Translations under genes and position numbers: made by a program
In this document: piece by piece, positions 8,448 through 16,201 of the stretch
How positions within the stretch are numbered: the stretch's first letter is position 1
Layout of the letters: the number at the start of each line of letters is the position of its first letter
NCBI GenBank assembly: GCA_028282325.1
Contig: JANQID010000085.1
Location: 1-55,565, forward strand
Reading direction: 5' to 3'
Length of the DNA stretch: 55,565 bases
Origin: Chloroflexaceae bacterium
GTDB lineage: Bacteria > Chloroflexota > Chloroflexia > Chloroflexales > Chloroflexaceae
The notes under the pieces: generated by a model
Databases searched by the model: none
Told to the model about the DNA's origin: nothing
The model's input: only the letters and a program-made list of their open reading frames with translations

Positions 8448-10760
8448 TCACCCTTCCAGGCTTGCCTCCGGCCCGTATCTGCAAAACTTCGTCAGATTAA
8501 CATTAACCTTGCCGAGCGTGAACCAGAAGGTTGCGCCTTCATCAGGCTTCGAGACTAGCTGAATTGTCCCGCCGTGGCGCTCGACGATCTTTTTGACGAT
8601 CGTCAGACCCGCACCGACTCCGCCACCATACTCATCACGACCATGCAACCGCTTAAAGATACGGAAGACTGTCTCCTGGTGCTCTTCGGGAATGCCAATG
8701 CCGTTATCGCGCACATAAAACACATATGCCTCGTCGTTATCGTCGTCCGGGACCGACAGACAACCGATCTCCACCCATTTCTGAGGCTTGTTGTTGTACT
8801 TGATTGCATTAGTGATCAAGTTGCTAAAAACTTCCCGCACACGAGCCTGATCGGCGCGGACTCGCGGCAAGTTCTGCTCAATCCGCAACTCGACCTCGCT
8901 TTCGCGCAAGCGCGGCTCCAGCAAATTTACCACATCAGTCAGTTCAGCATTGAGATCGACCTCGACCCAGGTCAACTCGGCCCGACCAACCCGCGAATAG
9001 TGCAACAGCGAATCAATCAGCGCCTCCATCCGTTGGGTCAGGCGAACCAGGGTCGCCAATTTGCCTTTCCCGTCATCATCAAGCTGATCTCCATAATCCT
9101 CGATCAAGAAGTGCGCATAGTTATGCAATCCCCGCAGCGGCTCCTTGAGGTCATGCGAGGCCACATAGGCAAACGAGTCAAGCTCAACGTTACTGCGGGA
9201 CAGTTCTTCATTCAGCCGGGATAGCTCTTCTAGCCGGTACAAAACCAGGTCAATAATTGCGCGCCTCAAGTCACGCGCGGCTGTCACCTCGTACGCCCGC
9301 CATAGCAGCGAAGTCTGCGTTACCGTCTCCTTCCAGATCTCGAAGGATCTGCGCGGGCTAAGCCGGGTGGATTCCTCGTCGACGATCACCGGCTTGTCGG
9401 GATTGCCGCCCCAGTTGACGGTCTGGATCACTTCGGGGCGGAACCAGAGCAAATAGTTTGGACGTGAGCGAGCCAGTCGTACTGCTAGAAGGCCGCTTGC
9501 TACAGCTTTAAACGGCTCGATGGCCGGGTATTGCCGGGGCAGCGAGTTGGTCGCGAAAACGTTGTCATCAATAGCTTGTATAAGCCATTCGATCAGCTGT
9601 CGAACCACCGGTTCGGGCGGGGTTGACCCCAGCAACACAACCTGTCCCTCCATACAGACGGCGACACCGCCCGAATCGATGAACCGCATCAGATTAGGCT
9701 CGAAGCGGGTCAATCCGGCCACAACATCGTTGGCCACGCTCATATGCTGCACCAACTCCGCCTGAACACCTTGCAATGCGGCGGTGTAGGCGGCATCCTC
9801 GGACGCTTCCTTATCGCCGATTTGCAGCGACGCCATATGGCCGAGAAACTCGCATGCGGCGCGAATATCATAAGGTAGATACCGCGGCCCGGAGTGATGA
9901 TGGCAGGCGACCAGCCCCCAGAGCTGATCATTCTTGATCAGCGAGATTGACATCGAAGCCTTAGCGCCCATGTTTATCAGATATTCAATGTGAATGGGCG
10001 AAACGCTACGCAATGATGCATAGCTCATATCGAGCGGTATGCTTGGATGATCGGGATCGATCGCCAGCATCGGCGCCGGTTGATACCCAACATCGGGTAT
10101 CAACCGCAACCAGTTGCGCAGATAGAGTGCGCGCGCCTGCATAGGAATATCTGATGCTGGGTAGTGCAGATCAAGGTATGATTCGAGATCATCGCATTTG
10201 TCCTCAGCTATAACCACGCCGCTTCCGTCAGGCTGGAACTGATACGCCATAACCCGATCAAACCCGGTCAGCTTGCGAACCGAACTTGCCACAGCCTGGG
10301 CAAATTCTCGCACCTGGGAAGTTCGCTGGCATGCTATCACAGCGCTTTTCACCATACGATAGACCCGCAACGACACCGACTGCTCGCTCTGGGTGGAAGG
10401 CTCAAACTCAAGAATAAGCACTTCGCCCATCCGGTGAACGATCACATCGAACAACTGCTCGGATCCTCGTACGGGCAGAGTGAAGACATAGAGCGGATTC
10501 TCGTCAACTTGCTCATTTGCCAGACTATCACGAAGGCAGGCGAGTTGCTCCGGCTCGATCAGCACACTCAACGGTTGACCGAGGAACTCGTGGGGGTGAC
10601 GGCTCAGAAATGCGAAGGTGTTAGCGCTGACTTGAATGATCGTAAAATCGGCCTCGGCAAGCACAAACAACATGCCGTGGGGCTGGATCGAGCCAGGGAT
10701 ATGAATCGGCTCACGATCACAGTTAGTCAGATCAATATCAAAGGAAGAATCCTGAGACAT
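8448..10760 (-). CDS. bphP: Bacteriophytochrome histidine kinase
   Basis: A red/far-red photoreceptor kinase of 770 residues. It has an N-terminal PAS domain carrying Cys14 (DLTNCDREPIHIPGSIQPHG), where biliverdin is expected to attach in bacterial phytochromes. The GAF domain follows (about 130-300) with PASDIPMQARALYLRNWLRL and SPIHIEYLINMG, then a PHY domain (about 315-495). The transmitter has HisKA with phospho-acceptor His536 in ASHDLKEPLRG and HATPase_c with NAIKYNN and DNGIGIP. ATG 10760 follows a good GAGGTGA site and replaces a longer upstream frame. It is co-oriented and nearly contiguous with the Rcp1-like receiver. No heme oxygenase for biliverdin is visible in this window. Confidence 0.93.
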   Translation of the reverse strand: MSQDSSFDIDLTNCDREPIHIPGSIQPHGMLFVLAEADFTIIQVSANTFAFLSRHPHEFLGQPLSVLIEPEQLACLRDSLANEQVDENPLYVFTLPVRGSEQLFDVIVHRMGEVLILEFEPSTQSEQSVSLRVYRMVKSAVIACQRTSQVREFAQAVASSVRKLTGFDRVMAYQFQPDGSGVVIAEDKCDDLESYLDLHYPASDIPMQARALYLRNWLRLIPDVGYQPAPMLAIDPDHPSIPLDMSYASLRSVSPIHIEYLINMGAKASMSISLIKNDQLWGLVACHHHSGPRYLPYDIRAACEFLGHMASLQIGDKEASEDAAYTAALQGVQAELVQHMSVANDVVAGLTRFEPNLMRFIDSGGVAVCMEGQVVLLGSTPPEPVVRQLIEWLIQAIDDNVFATNSLPRQYPAIEPFKAVASGLLAVRLARSRPNYLLWFRPEVIQTVNWGGNPDKPVIVDEESTRLSPRRSFEIWKETVTQTSLLWRAYEVTAARDLRRAIIDLVLYRLEELSRLNEELSRSNVELDSFAYVASHDLKEPLRGLHNYAHFLIEDYGDQLDDDGKGKLATLVRLTQRMEALIDSLLHYSRVGRAELTWVEVDLNAELTDVVNLLEPRLRESEVELRIEQNLPRVRADQARVREVFSNLITNAIKYNNKPQKWVEIGCLSVPDDDNDEAYVFYVRDNGIGIPEEHQETVFRIFKRLHGRDEYGGGVGAGLTIVKKIVERHGGTIQLVSKPDEGATFWFTLGKVNVNLTKFCRYGPEASLEG

Positions 10761-10876
10761 CGTCACCTCATTCTTACCAGCCAGAGCACAAAGCAATTAC
10801 AAGGCCGCCGGAGATGCCGGCGCCAACATCGGCTCAGACACAGATCCCACAGAAAATATGGATAGCGTCGTACTGA

Positions 10877-10907
10877 GGACTGGCAGTCCTTGAAGGACTG
10901 CCAGTCC
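10877..10907. terminator. Strong 15-bp hairpin upstream of bphP
   Basis: A near-perfect palindrome: GGACTGGCAGTCCTT pairs with its complement around a single G. It lies between the OmpR-type regulator and the phytochrome gene, both transcribed leftward. No T-run follows on the minus strand, so it is at best a weak or Rho-assisted terminator, or an mRNA-processing hairpin. Its right half is part of the 52-bp repeat described next. Confidence 0.5.
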
Positions 10908-10946
10908 TACAGTCACATTGTACGACCTCTAACTGATTTATCTATA
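10895..10946 (+). repeat. 52-bp dispersed repeat, copy A
   Basis: The 52 bases from GGACTGCCAGTCC to CTGATTTATCTATA recur in inverted orientation at 32583-32634 with 50 of 52 positions identical by hand alignment. Both copies are intergenic. The conserved core includes CATTGTACGACCTCTAACTG. This is not part of the 141-bp MITE family. Confidence 0.85.
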
Positions 10947-11037
10947 TGTGTCGGCGATGGCGCCGCACAAGGCGTACAAACGACAGAAAACGCGCCACAA
11001 TGGTTCAAGAGAAAGTATAACATACGCGGCTGGATCT

Positions 11038-11730
11038 CTATCGTTCGGGGAGGCGAAAACGGTAACCGACGCCCGGCTCAGTCACGATCAGCTTCGGATT
11101 TGCGGGATCCGCCTCAATCTTGCGCCTGAGCTGGGTGATAAAAACACGCAGGGTGTTCAGATCGTTTTCTGAGTGCGGTCCCCAGATAGTGCGCAAGATC
11201 ATACGGTGAGTCAGTACTTTGCCGGCCTGCCCACTGAGGAGCAGCAGCAAATTGTACTCAGTCGGCGTCAAGCGCAATTCCTGACCTTCGTAGGACACCA
11301 GGCGACGCGAGTGATCGATCTGGAGTTCGCCGAAGGTCATCACCGCGCCTCCGTCGCTATACAAACGCGCTCCATGGCGAAGACCCGCCCTGATACGCGC
11401 TAATAACTCTCGGACGCTGAAGGGTTTCGTAACATAATCATCGGCGCCAAGGTCGAGGAGCGCGACTTTCTCATCTTCGCCGTCACACTCGGTCAACACG
11501 ATGATCGGTGTCTGCGACCAATCGCGAATCCGTCGACAGACTTCATGGCCGTCAAGCACCGGCAGCCGCAATTCTAGCAGGACAAGGTCGGGTCGCCACC
11601 TGACCATCAAGTCAAGAGCGGTCTGACCGTCAGTCGCAATCTGAAAGGCGTAACCCTCGATATCAAACACCCTCTTGAGCAGGCGGCCTATCTGTGGATC
11701 TGCATCGGCAAGGAGGAGTCGCACACTCAT
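11038..11730 (-). CDS. OmpR/PhoB-type response regulator with Glu at the phospho-acceptor site
   Basis: A 230-residue regulator: receiver domain 1-120, then a winged-helix DNA-binding domain (about 135-228) with LTPTEYNLLLLLSGQAGKVL, NTLRVFITQLRRKIE and the C-terminal GVGYRFRL. It is closest in style to KdpE/PhoB. The acceptor position reads PDLVLLELRLPVLDG, with Glu53 (codon GAA) where the family has Asp. The acidic pocket (LLLADADP) is also atypical, while the switch Thr and Lys105 (YVTKPFS) remain. Normal Asp phosphorylation is therefore not expected, and Glu may mimic the active state. The operator-like repeats at 11980 lie upstream of its start. Confidence 0.9.
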   Translation of the reverse strand: MSVRLLLADADPQIGRLLKRVFDIEGYAFQIATDGQTALDLMVRWRPDLVLLELRLPVLDGHEVCRRIRDWSQTPIIVLTECDGEDEKVALLDLGADDYVTKPFSVRELLARIRAGLRHGARLYSDGGAVMTFGELQIDHSRRLVSYEGQELRLTPTEYNLLLLLSGQAGKVLTHRMILRTIWGPHSENDLNTLRVFITQLRRKIEADPANPKLIVTEPGVGYRFRLPER

Positions 11731-12211
11731 TGTGAAGACCTCCGGCTATACCGGTGCGGAGCTTTCGCCGCCCACAGCAAAACACCCGGCGCCGGTGCGG
11801 TGATCGCACATATACGTACTGGCGACTCGGCAATGGTCATAGCAGTGACCTCGAATGAAACTGGAGGAGGGCTACGAGGACCTCACGTGGATATTATAAC
11901 CTTACCGATACGCTGCCATACTACACGAATGCTCGCTCGACAGGCCTCTTAATGGATCTCACACGGGTTCCGCGCTGCGCTTAAGGTTTTCTTAATCTAA
12001 ATTACGTTAAGATTGCCGTATTAGTCTATTTCATAATAGGGTCAGATTATCTGTAGATGTTCAGGGTGTAGCATATACGCCAGAAAAACGACCCAGGCAG
12101 CTGTCAACAAACTGAGCCTACGCATCAACAGACGACGAGATTCACCCAAACGACTGGCGAGATTTTGATGTGAATCGTTAGCGGCTATTGCGGCTCATTG
12201 AGGAGAGCGCT
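11731..12211. promoter_or_regulatory. Divergent intergenic region with OmpR-type direct repeats (11980-12013)
   Basis: This 480-bp gap separates the leftward regulator gene from a rightward unknown gene. At 11980-12013 it reads CTTAAGGTTTT, CTTAATCTAAA and then TTACGTTAAGA: three 11-bp units sharing a TTAA core. Direct repeats one helical turn apart are typical of OmpR/PhoB-family binding sites. The simplest inference is autoregulation or control of the divergent gene by the neighbouring regulator. I see no other gene in the gap. Confidence 0.5.
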
Positions 12212-12718
12212 GTGTTTGTTCAAACCGATTTTACTGCGGAGGAGTGGAATATCATCTTGCAATCCCCCGCTTTCGTTATCTTATATATCATCCAGGCGGA
12301 TTATTATAGCCAACCTGTTACCTACCGCAAAGTAGCGGCCGGCATCAAAGCCGTTTTTGGCACAAAGGAGCACGACGTAGCCGGCAATCTTGTTAGAGCA
12401 GTGCGCGACGCAATTCAGGCGGGGCAGCGCCCAATATACCCCGATGTCGTTCCCGAGAATCTCGCGAATGCCCATCGAATAACGCTGCGCAGTTGTCAGC
12501 AAGTTGCGTTCCTGCTCGCCCAACGCATACCCGACATCGAAGCCACAGCATTCATCGATTGGCTTCTCGAAATAGGCGCAGCCGTAGCAGCAGTCCCCAT
12601 TGACCCGTTAGCACCTGGCCAACATCTTGAGCAGGCCGCTGAAAACGTGCGCACGGCGCTTGAAACGCTGGAGTTCACACTCAACGGATGCGCATTCCCT
12701 ATCAACGACCGATACTGA
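12212..12718 (+). CDS. Conserved-looking protein of unknown function
   Basis: A 168-residue soluble protein that I do not recognise. The start is taken as GTG 12212, because GAGGAG at 12200-12205 is correctly spaced for it; a TTG further upstream is less likely. The N-terminal half (FTAEEWNIILQSPAFVILYI, YRKVAAGIKAVFGTKEH) looks globular and helical. The C-terminal part (FIDWLLEIGAAVAAV, LEQAAENVRTALETLEF) looks like an amphipathic helical bundle. There is no signal peptide or membrane segment. It diverges from the OmpR-type regulator across the repeat-containing region, so co-regulation is possible. Confidence 0.65.
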   Translation: MFVQTDFTAEEWNIILQSPAFVILYIIQADYYSQPVTYRKVAAGIKAVFGTKEHDVAGNLVRAVRDAIQAGQRPIYPDVVPENLANAHRITLRSCQQVAFLLAQRIPDIEATAFIDWLLEIGAAVAAVPIDPLAPGQHLEQAAENVRTALETLEFTLNGCAFPINDRY

Positions 12719-13043
12719 ATCGATCATATGCCGATGGTGTTATACCACGTGCGACGGAGAATCTGGTCAGCCGACCTTGTTCCTTTTCCCTTTTCCACAC
12801 CCAAATAGAGCAATCTTATCCGATTTGTAAAGTCTAAAACCTATCAGGCAGCGAGTGGCAGATCTGGAAAATACACTTGGTCAGGCGCAGCAACGCCTGA
12901 CCGAGTTCTATATTGGGCAGGATTGCGCCATTTACGTTTTGGCCGAAGCAAGCTATACTGCATATACTCAAAGAGTAGCTCCCTCAGACCATATACGATG
13001 CACCAAAGCAGCGCTCGCGCGGAAGAACGAAAGGACTCGTAAT
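12719..13043 (+). promoter_or_regulatory. Leader with hairpin and promoter (-35 12931, -10 12954)
   Basis: TTTACG at 12931-12936 and TATACT at 12954-12959 are 17 bp apart, a reasonable sigma-70-type promoter for the oxidoreductase gene starting at 13044. A 9-bp perfect hairpin (12879-12887 / 12894-12902, loop CAGCAA) lies upstream and has no T-run. I looked for a T-box or riboswitch-like core in the leader and found none. Confidence 0.5.
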
Positions 13044-14276
13044 ATGCAACGCTCGGCTGAAGCCATTGTAGTTGGTGCGGGGGTCATCGGCGCCAGCATT
13101 GCTTTTCATCTAACCCGCCTGGGTATGCGCGACGTGCTCATCCTCGAGCAAGATATGATCGCCGCCCACGCTACCGGACGTTCGGGCGCTTTGATCCGCA
13201 CACACTACACCAACGAGCCAGAGGCGCGCCTGGCGCTGGCGGCATTGCCCTGGTTCCAGGAATGGGCCGAACGAGTTGGCGGTGATTGCGGCTTTGTGCA
13301 AACCGGCTTTCTGCAATTCGCCGACCCGGCCGATCGGGAGATCTTGCGCGACAATGTAGCGATGCTGCAACGCGTTGGCGTAGATACGCGCCTCGTCAAT
13401 GCGCAGGACATCGCCAATATTCAGCCGCAGTTGCATGTGAAAGAGTTTGAAGTCGCCGCCTACGAACCATTGAGCGGCTACGCCGACCCAGTTGCGATAA
13501 CCGACGCGCTGATTGTCGCCGCTCAGCGCAACGGCGCCAGATTGATCGAAGGCGCCACAGTAACCCGCCTCAATGTAGAGGGCGGACGCATCACCAGCGT
13601 CGAGACGAACCAGGGCACCTTTACAGCGCCGATTGTGGCGCTGGCGAACGGAGCATGGTCTGTGCCGCTGGTGCGCCCGCTGGATATCGTGTTGCCGATC
13701 TATCCGCTTTGGATTGAGATCGGCTTCTTCTCGCGACCGTCGGCGTTTGCCCGCGGCGAGAACGGCCATCTGACCATCATTGACCGCGCCAACGGATTCT
13801 ATCTCCGTCCCGAGGAAGACGATCTCACTCTGGTCGGGCTGAGCGCCTACAACCATCCGCTCGACAATGCGAGCGATTACGCCGATCAGCACGACCCGCA
13901 TTTCGTCACCATGACCCGGCGTCAGGTATCACGACGCATTCCCGCGCTTCAAGCCGAGCAGTATGTGCGCGGTCACGCTGGGCCGCTTGATGTCACCATC
14001 GACAGCCGAGCTATTCTTGATCGCGCGCCGGGCGTGGATGGTCTGTATCTGGCTGTGGGAATGAGCGGATCCGGCTTTAAGAAGGCCCCGGCGATCGGGC
14101 TGTGTATGGCCGAGTTGATAGTTAACGGCGCAGCGACCACGGCGCCGATCAGGCCCTTCCGGCTTGATCGCTATGTTGAGGGTGAACCCATCGTCGGCAA
14201 CGACTATCGCTTGCCGCGCGACGCGATCAACCCGGATGCGACGACGGCCTGGCAGAAACACGGGCTGGTGCATTGA
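13044..14276 (+). CDS. FAD-dependent oxidoreductase (DAO/sarcosine-oxidase-like)
   Basis: A 410-residue flavoenzyme of the D-amino-acid oxidase superfamily. It begins with the Rossmann FAD-binding motif VVGAGVIGASIAFHL (GxGxxG at 11-16), an acidic strand end in LILEQD, and the family's ATGRSGALIRTHY. The late segment GLYLAVGMSGSGFKKAPAIG is the second FAD-contact region. ATG 13044 follows AAAGGA at 13030-13035; a longer frame upstream has no conserved content. Its substrate is probably an amine or N-methyl amino acid but cannot be fixed. The stop overlaps the start of the SDR gene (TGATG), so the two are translationally coupled and may act in sequence. Confidence 0.87.
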   Translation: MQRSAEAIVVGAGVIGASIAFHLTRLGMRDVLILEQDMIAAHATGRSGALIRTHYTNEPEARLALAALPWFQEWAERVGGDCGFVQTGFLQFADPADREILRDNVAMLQRVGVDTRLVNAQDIANIQPQLHVKEFEVAAYEPLSGYADPVAITDALIVAAQRNGARLIEGATVTRLNVEGGRITSVETNQGTFTAPIVALANGAWSVPLVRPLDIVLPIYPLWIEIGFFSRPSAFARGENGHLTIIDRANGFYLRPEEDDLTLVGLSAYNHPLDNASDYADQHDPHFVTMTRRQVSRRIPALQAEQYVRGHAGPLDVTIDSRAILDRAPGVDGLYLAVGMSGSGFKKAPAIGLCMAELIVNGAATTAPIRPFRLDRYVEGEPIVGNDYRLPRDAINPDATTAWQKHGLVH

Positions 14277-15049
14277 TGACAAACCATTTCGACTTGAGCG
14301 GACGAGTCGTGATCGTCACCGGCGGCTCCAGCGGCCTTGGCAAAGCTATGGCGCGTGGTCTGGCCGACTATGGCGCGCGGGTGGTGATAGCCGGCAGCGA
14401 CCCGGTGAAGTGCGCCGCAGCGACCGATGAACTGCACGCGCAAGGTTATACGGTCATCGGCGTACCGACCGACGTCACCCAGCCTGCCGCAGCTACAACG
14501 CTGATCAACGCAGCGCTGGACGCCTGGGGCCGGGTAGACATTTTGATCAACAGCGCCGGCGTCTCTCAGAATGCAGCCTCGTTGGAGATGAGTCCCGAAG
14601 AATGGCGTCGGGTGATTGCGGTTGACCTCGACGGCGCATTCTACTGCTGCCAGGCCGCCGGACGAGCGATGATCAATGGCGGCGGCGGCGCGATTATCAA
14701 TATTACCTCGCTGTCGGGCATGCTCGGCTATGCCAACCAGGCAGCCTATTGCGCAGCCAAAGGCGGTTTGACGATGCTCACTCGCGCACTGGCGACGGAA
14801 TGGGCCCGGTACAACATTCGCGTCAACGCAATTGCGCCGACCTGGTTCTACTCGCCGATCAGCGCGCACATCCTCGACGACCCGTCCCAGTTAGCCCAGA
14901 AGCTCAAATCTATACCGCTCGGTCGCTTTGGCCAGGGTGATGACATCGTCGGCGCAGCAGTATTCCTTGCTTCCGATGCAGCCAGTTTCGTGACCGGACA
15001 AGCGCTCTGCGTCGATGGCGGCAAGTTCGCAATGCTTGGCGAGTGGTAG
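14276..15049 (+). CDS. SDR family NAD(P)-dependent oxidoreductase
   Basis: A classical short-chain dehydrogenase of 257 residues. It shows the cofactor motif TGGSSGLG (15-22), NSAG (92-95), catalytic Ser145, Tyr158 and Lys162 (YCAAK), and a C-terminal FVTGQALCVDGG. Length and motifs fit the family of 3-oxoacyl-ACP-reductase-like or sugar/polyol dehydrogenases; the substrate is unknown. ATG 14276 shares one base with the preceding stop, so it is expressed with the FAD oxidoreductase. No terminator is evident after it. Confidence 0.9.
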   Translation: MTNHFDLSGRVVIVTGGSSGLGKAMARGLADYGARVVIAGSDPVKCAAATDELHAQGYTVIGVPTDVTQPAAATTLINAALDAWGRVDILINSAGVSQNAASLEMSPEEWRRVIAVDLDGAFYCCQAAGRAMINGGGGAIINITSLSGMLGYANQAAYCAAKGGLTMLTRALATEWARYNIRVNAIAPTWFYSPISAHILDDPSQLAQKLKSIPLGRFGQGDDIVGAAVFLASDAASFVTGQALCVDGGKFAMLGEW

Positions 15050-15088
15050 CCCCCAGATCAATGCTCTCCAAATACGCCTTCTTGTTCT

Positions 15089-15117
15089 TTTACCCTACTC
15101 GACGCACGTGATATAAT
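15089..15117 (+). promoter_or_regulatory. Sigma-70-type promoter for the epimerase operon
   Basis: TTTACC at 15089-15094 and a perfect TATAAT at 15112-15117 are separated by 17 bp, 80 bp before the GTG of the epimerase gene. It probably drives the five tightly spaced genes from 15198 to 21764. Confidence 0.55.
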
Positions 15118-15197
15118 CTCCAGAGAAATACAATGATGTCATATCCCGCTTAACTTCGTGACAAGTCACCTCGCATCAATCCAGTGGAGATAGTACT

Positions 15198-16199
15198 GTG
15201 CGCATCCTGATAACTGGATCCAGCGGTCAAATTGGCGCCAATCTGGCGTTGCGCTTACTCTCCGATGGTCACCAAGTTTTCGGTGTTGATCGCCGCGTAA
15301 ATGTCTGGACCAACGCATTTCCGACCTTACTCCAAGATTTATCCACGCCACAGCGCGACTTTGTCGGCGGCATCGGCGGCGCGCCATATCCGCCTAGCGA
15401 TATTGTGATCCATCTGGCCGCCAACGCCAAAGTCCATGAACTGGTCGAGCAGCCATACCGAGCGTTGGAGAACACCATCACCACCTTCAACGTGCTCGAA
15501 TATTGCCGCATGAATAATACGCCGATCATTTTCTCATCTTCGCGCGAAGTGTATGGCGACATTCGCCGCTACATCACCGAAGAGCAGCAGGCTAACTTCA
15601 GCTTTACAGAAAGCCCCTACTCGGCCAGCAAAATTGCCGGCGAAGCGCTCGTGTACTCATATGCTCGCTGTTATGGATTGCGCTACCTGATATTTCGTTT
15701 TTCCAACGTCTATGGGCGCTATGACAACGACATTGAGCGTATGGAACGAGTTATTCCGCTTTTCATCCGCAACATCGAGCGTGGCGAACCGGTCGTCGTT
15801 TACGGAAAAGAAAAGGTGCTTGATTTTACCTACGTTGATGATTGTGTAGAAGGGGTGGTACGCGGCATCGATCGTCTGCTGTCCGGGGAAGTCGTTAATC
15901 GCACCATCAACTTGGCGTATGGCCAGGGCAACACGCTGATCCGTATGGCCGAGCTGATCGGCGAAGCGCTGAACATCAATCCCGACATCAAAGTTGAGCC
16001 ATCGAAACGACCCGGTGAAGTTACGTACTATGTGGCAGACATTTCACTCGCCCGCTCGCTTCTGGGGTATGAGCCCAGGGTCGCGCTTGAGGAAGGCATT
16101 CGACGCGCGGTGGCCTGGAAACGAGATTATCAAGCATCAGCTTCTTCGTCAATGGTCAATGCATTTGATGACAGGATTGGCGCAAACCGCGTCGGCTAA
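15198..16199 (+). CDS. NAD-dependent epimerase/dehydratase
   Basis: A 333-residue extended SDR enzyme of the UDP-glucose-4-epimerase type. It shows the NAD-binding motif GSSGQIG (7-13), catalytic Tyr141 and Lys145 (YSASK), Ser in IFSSSREVYG, and VLDFTYVDDCVEGVVRGI typical of nucleotide-sugar epimerases. The start is GTG 15198 with GGAGA just upstream. The last 25 residues are Ser-rich and unlike the family, so they are probably a tail. Its stop is 2 bp before the histidine kinase start, so the genes are co-transcribed. The sugar substrate is not determined. Confidence 0.88.
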   Translation: MRILITGSSGQIGANLALRLLSDGHQVFGVDRRVNVWTNAFPTLLQDLSTPQRDFVGGIGGAPYPPSDIVIHLAANAKVHELVEQPYRALENTITTFNVLEYCRMNNTPIIFSSSREVYGDIRRYITEEQQANFSFTESPYSASKIAGEALVYSYARCYGLRYLIFRFSNVYGRYDNDIERMERVIPLFIRNIERGEPVVVYGKEKVLDFTYVDDCVEGVVRGIDRLLSGEVVNRTINLAYGQGNTLIRMAELIGEALNINPDIKVEPSKRPGEVTYYVADISLARSLLGYEPRVALEEGIRRAVAWKRDYQASASSSMVNAFDDRIGANRVG

Positions 16200-16201
16200 C
16201 T

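Noticed and set aside
12719-13043. T-box or riboswitch leader before the FAD oxidoreductase
   Set aside because: There is one 9-bp hairpin but no T-box core, no terminator T-run and no known riboswitch core.
12855-13043. N-terminal extension of the FAD oxidoreductase
   Set aside because: The extension is unlike the family and ends before a well-placed AAAGGA site and ATG that begins the FAD-binding fold. It also contains the predicted promoter.
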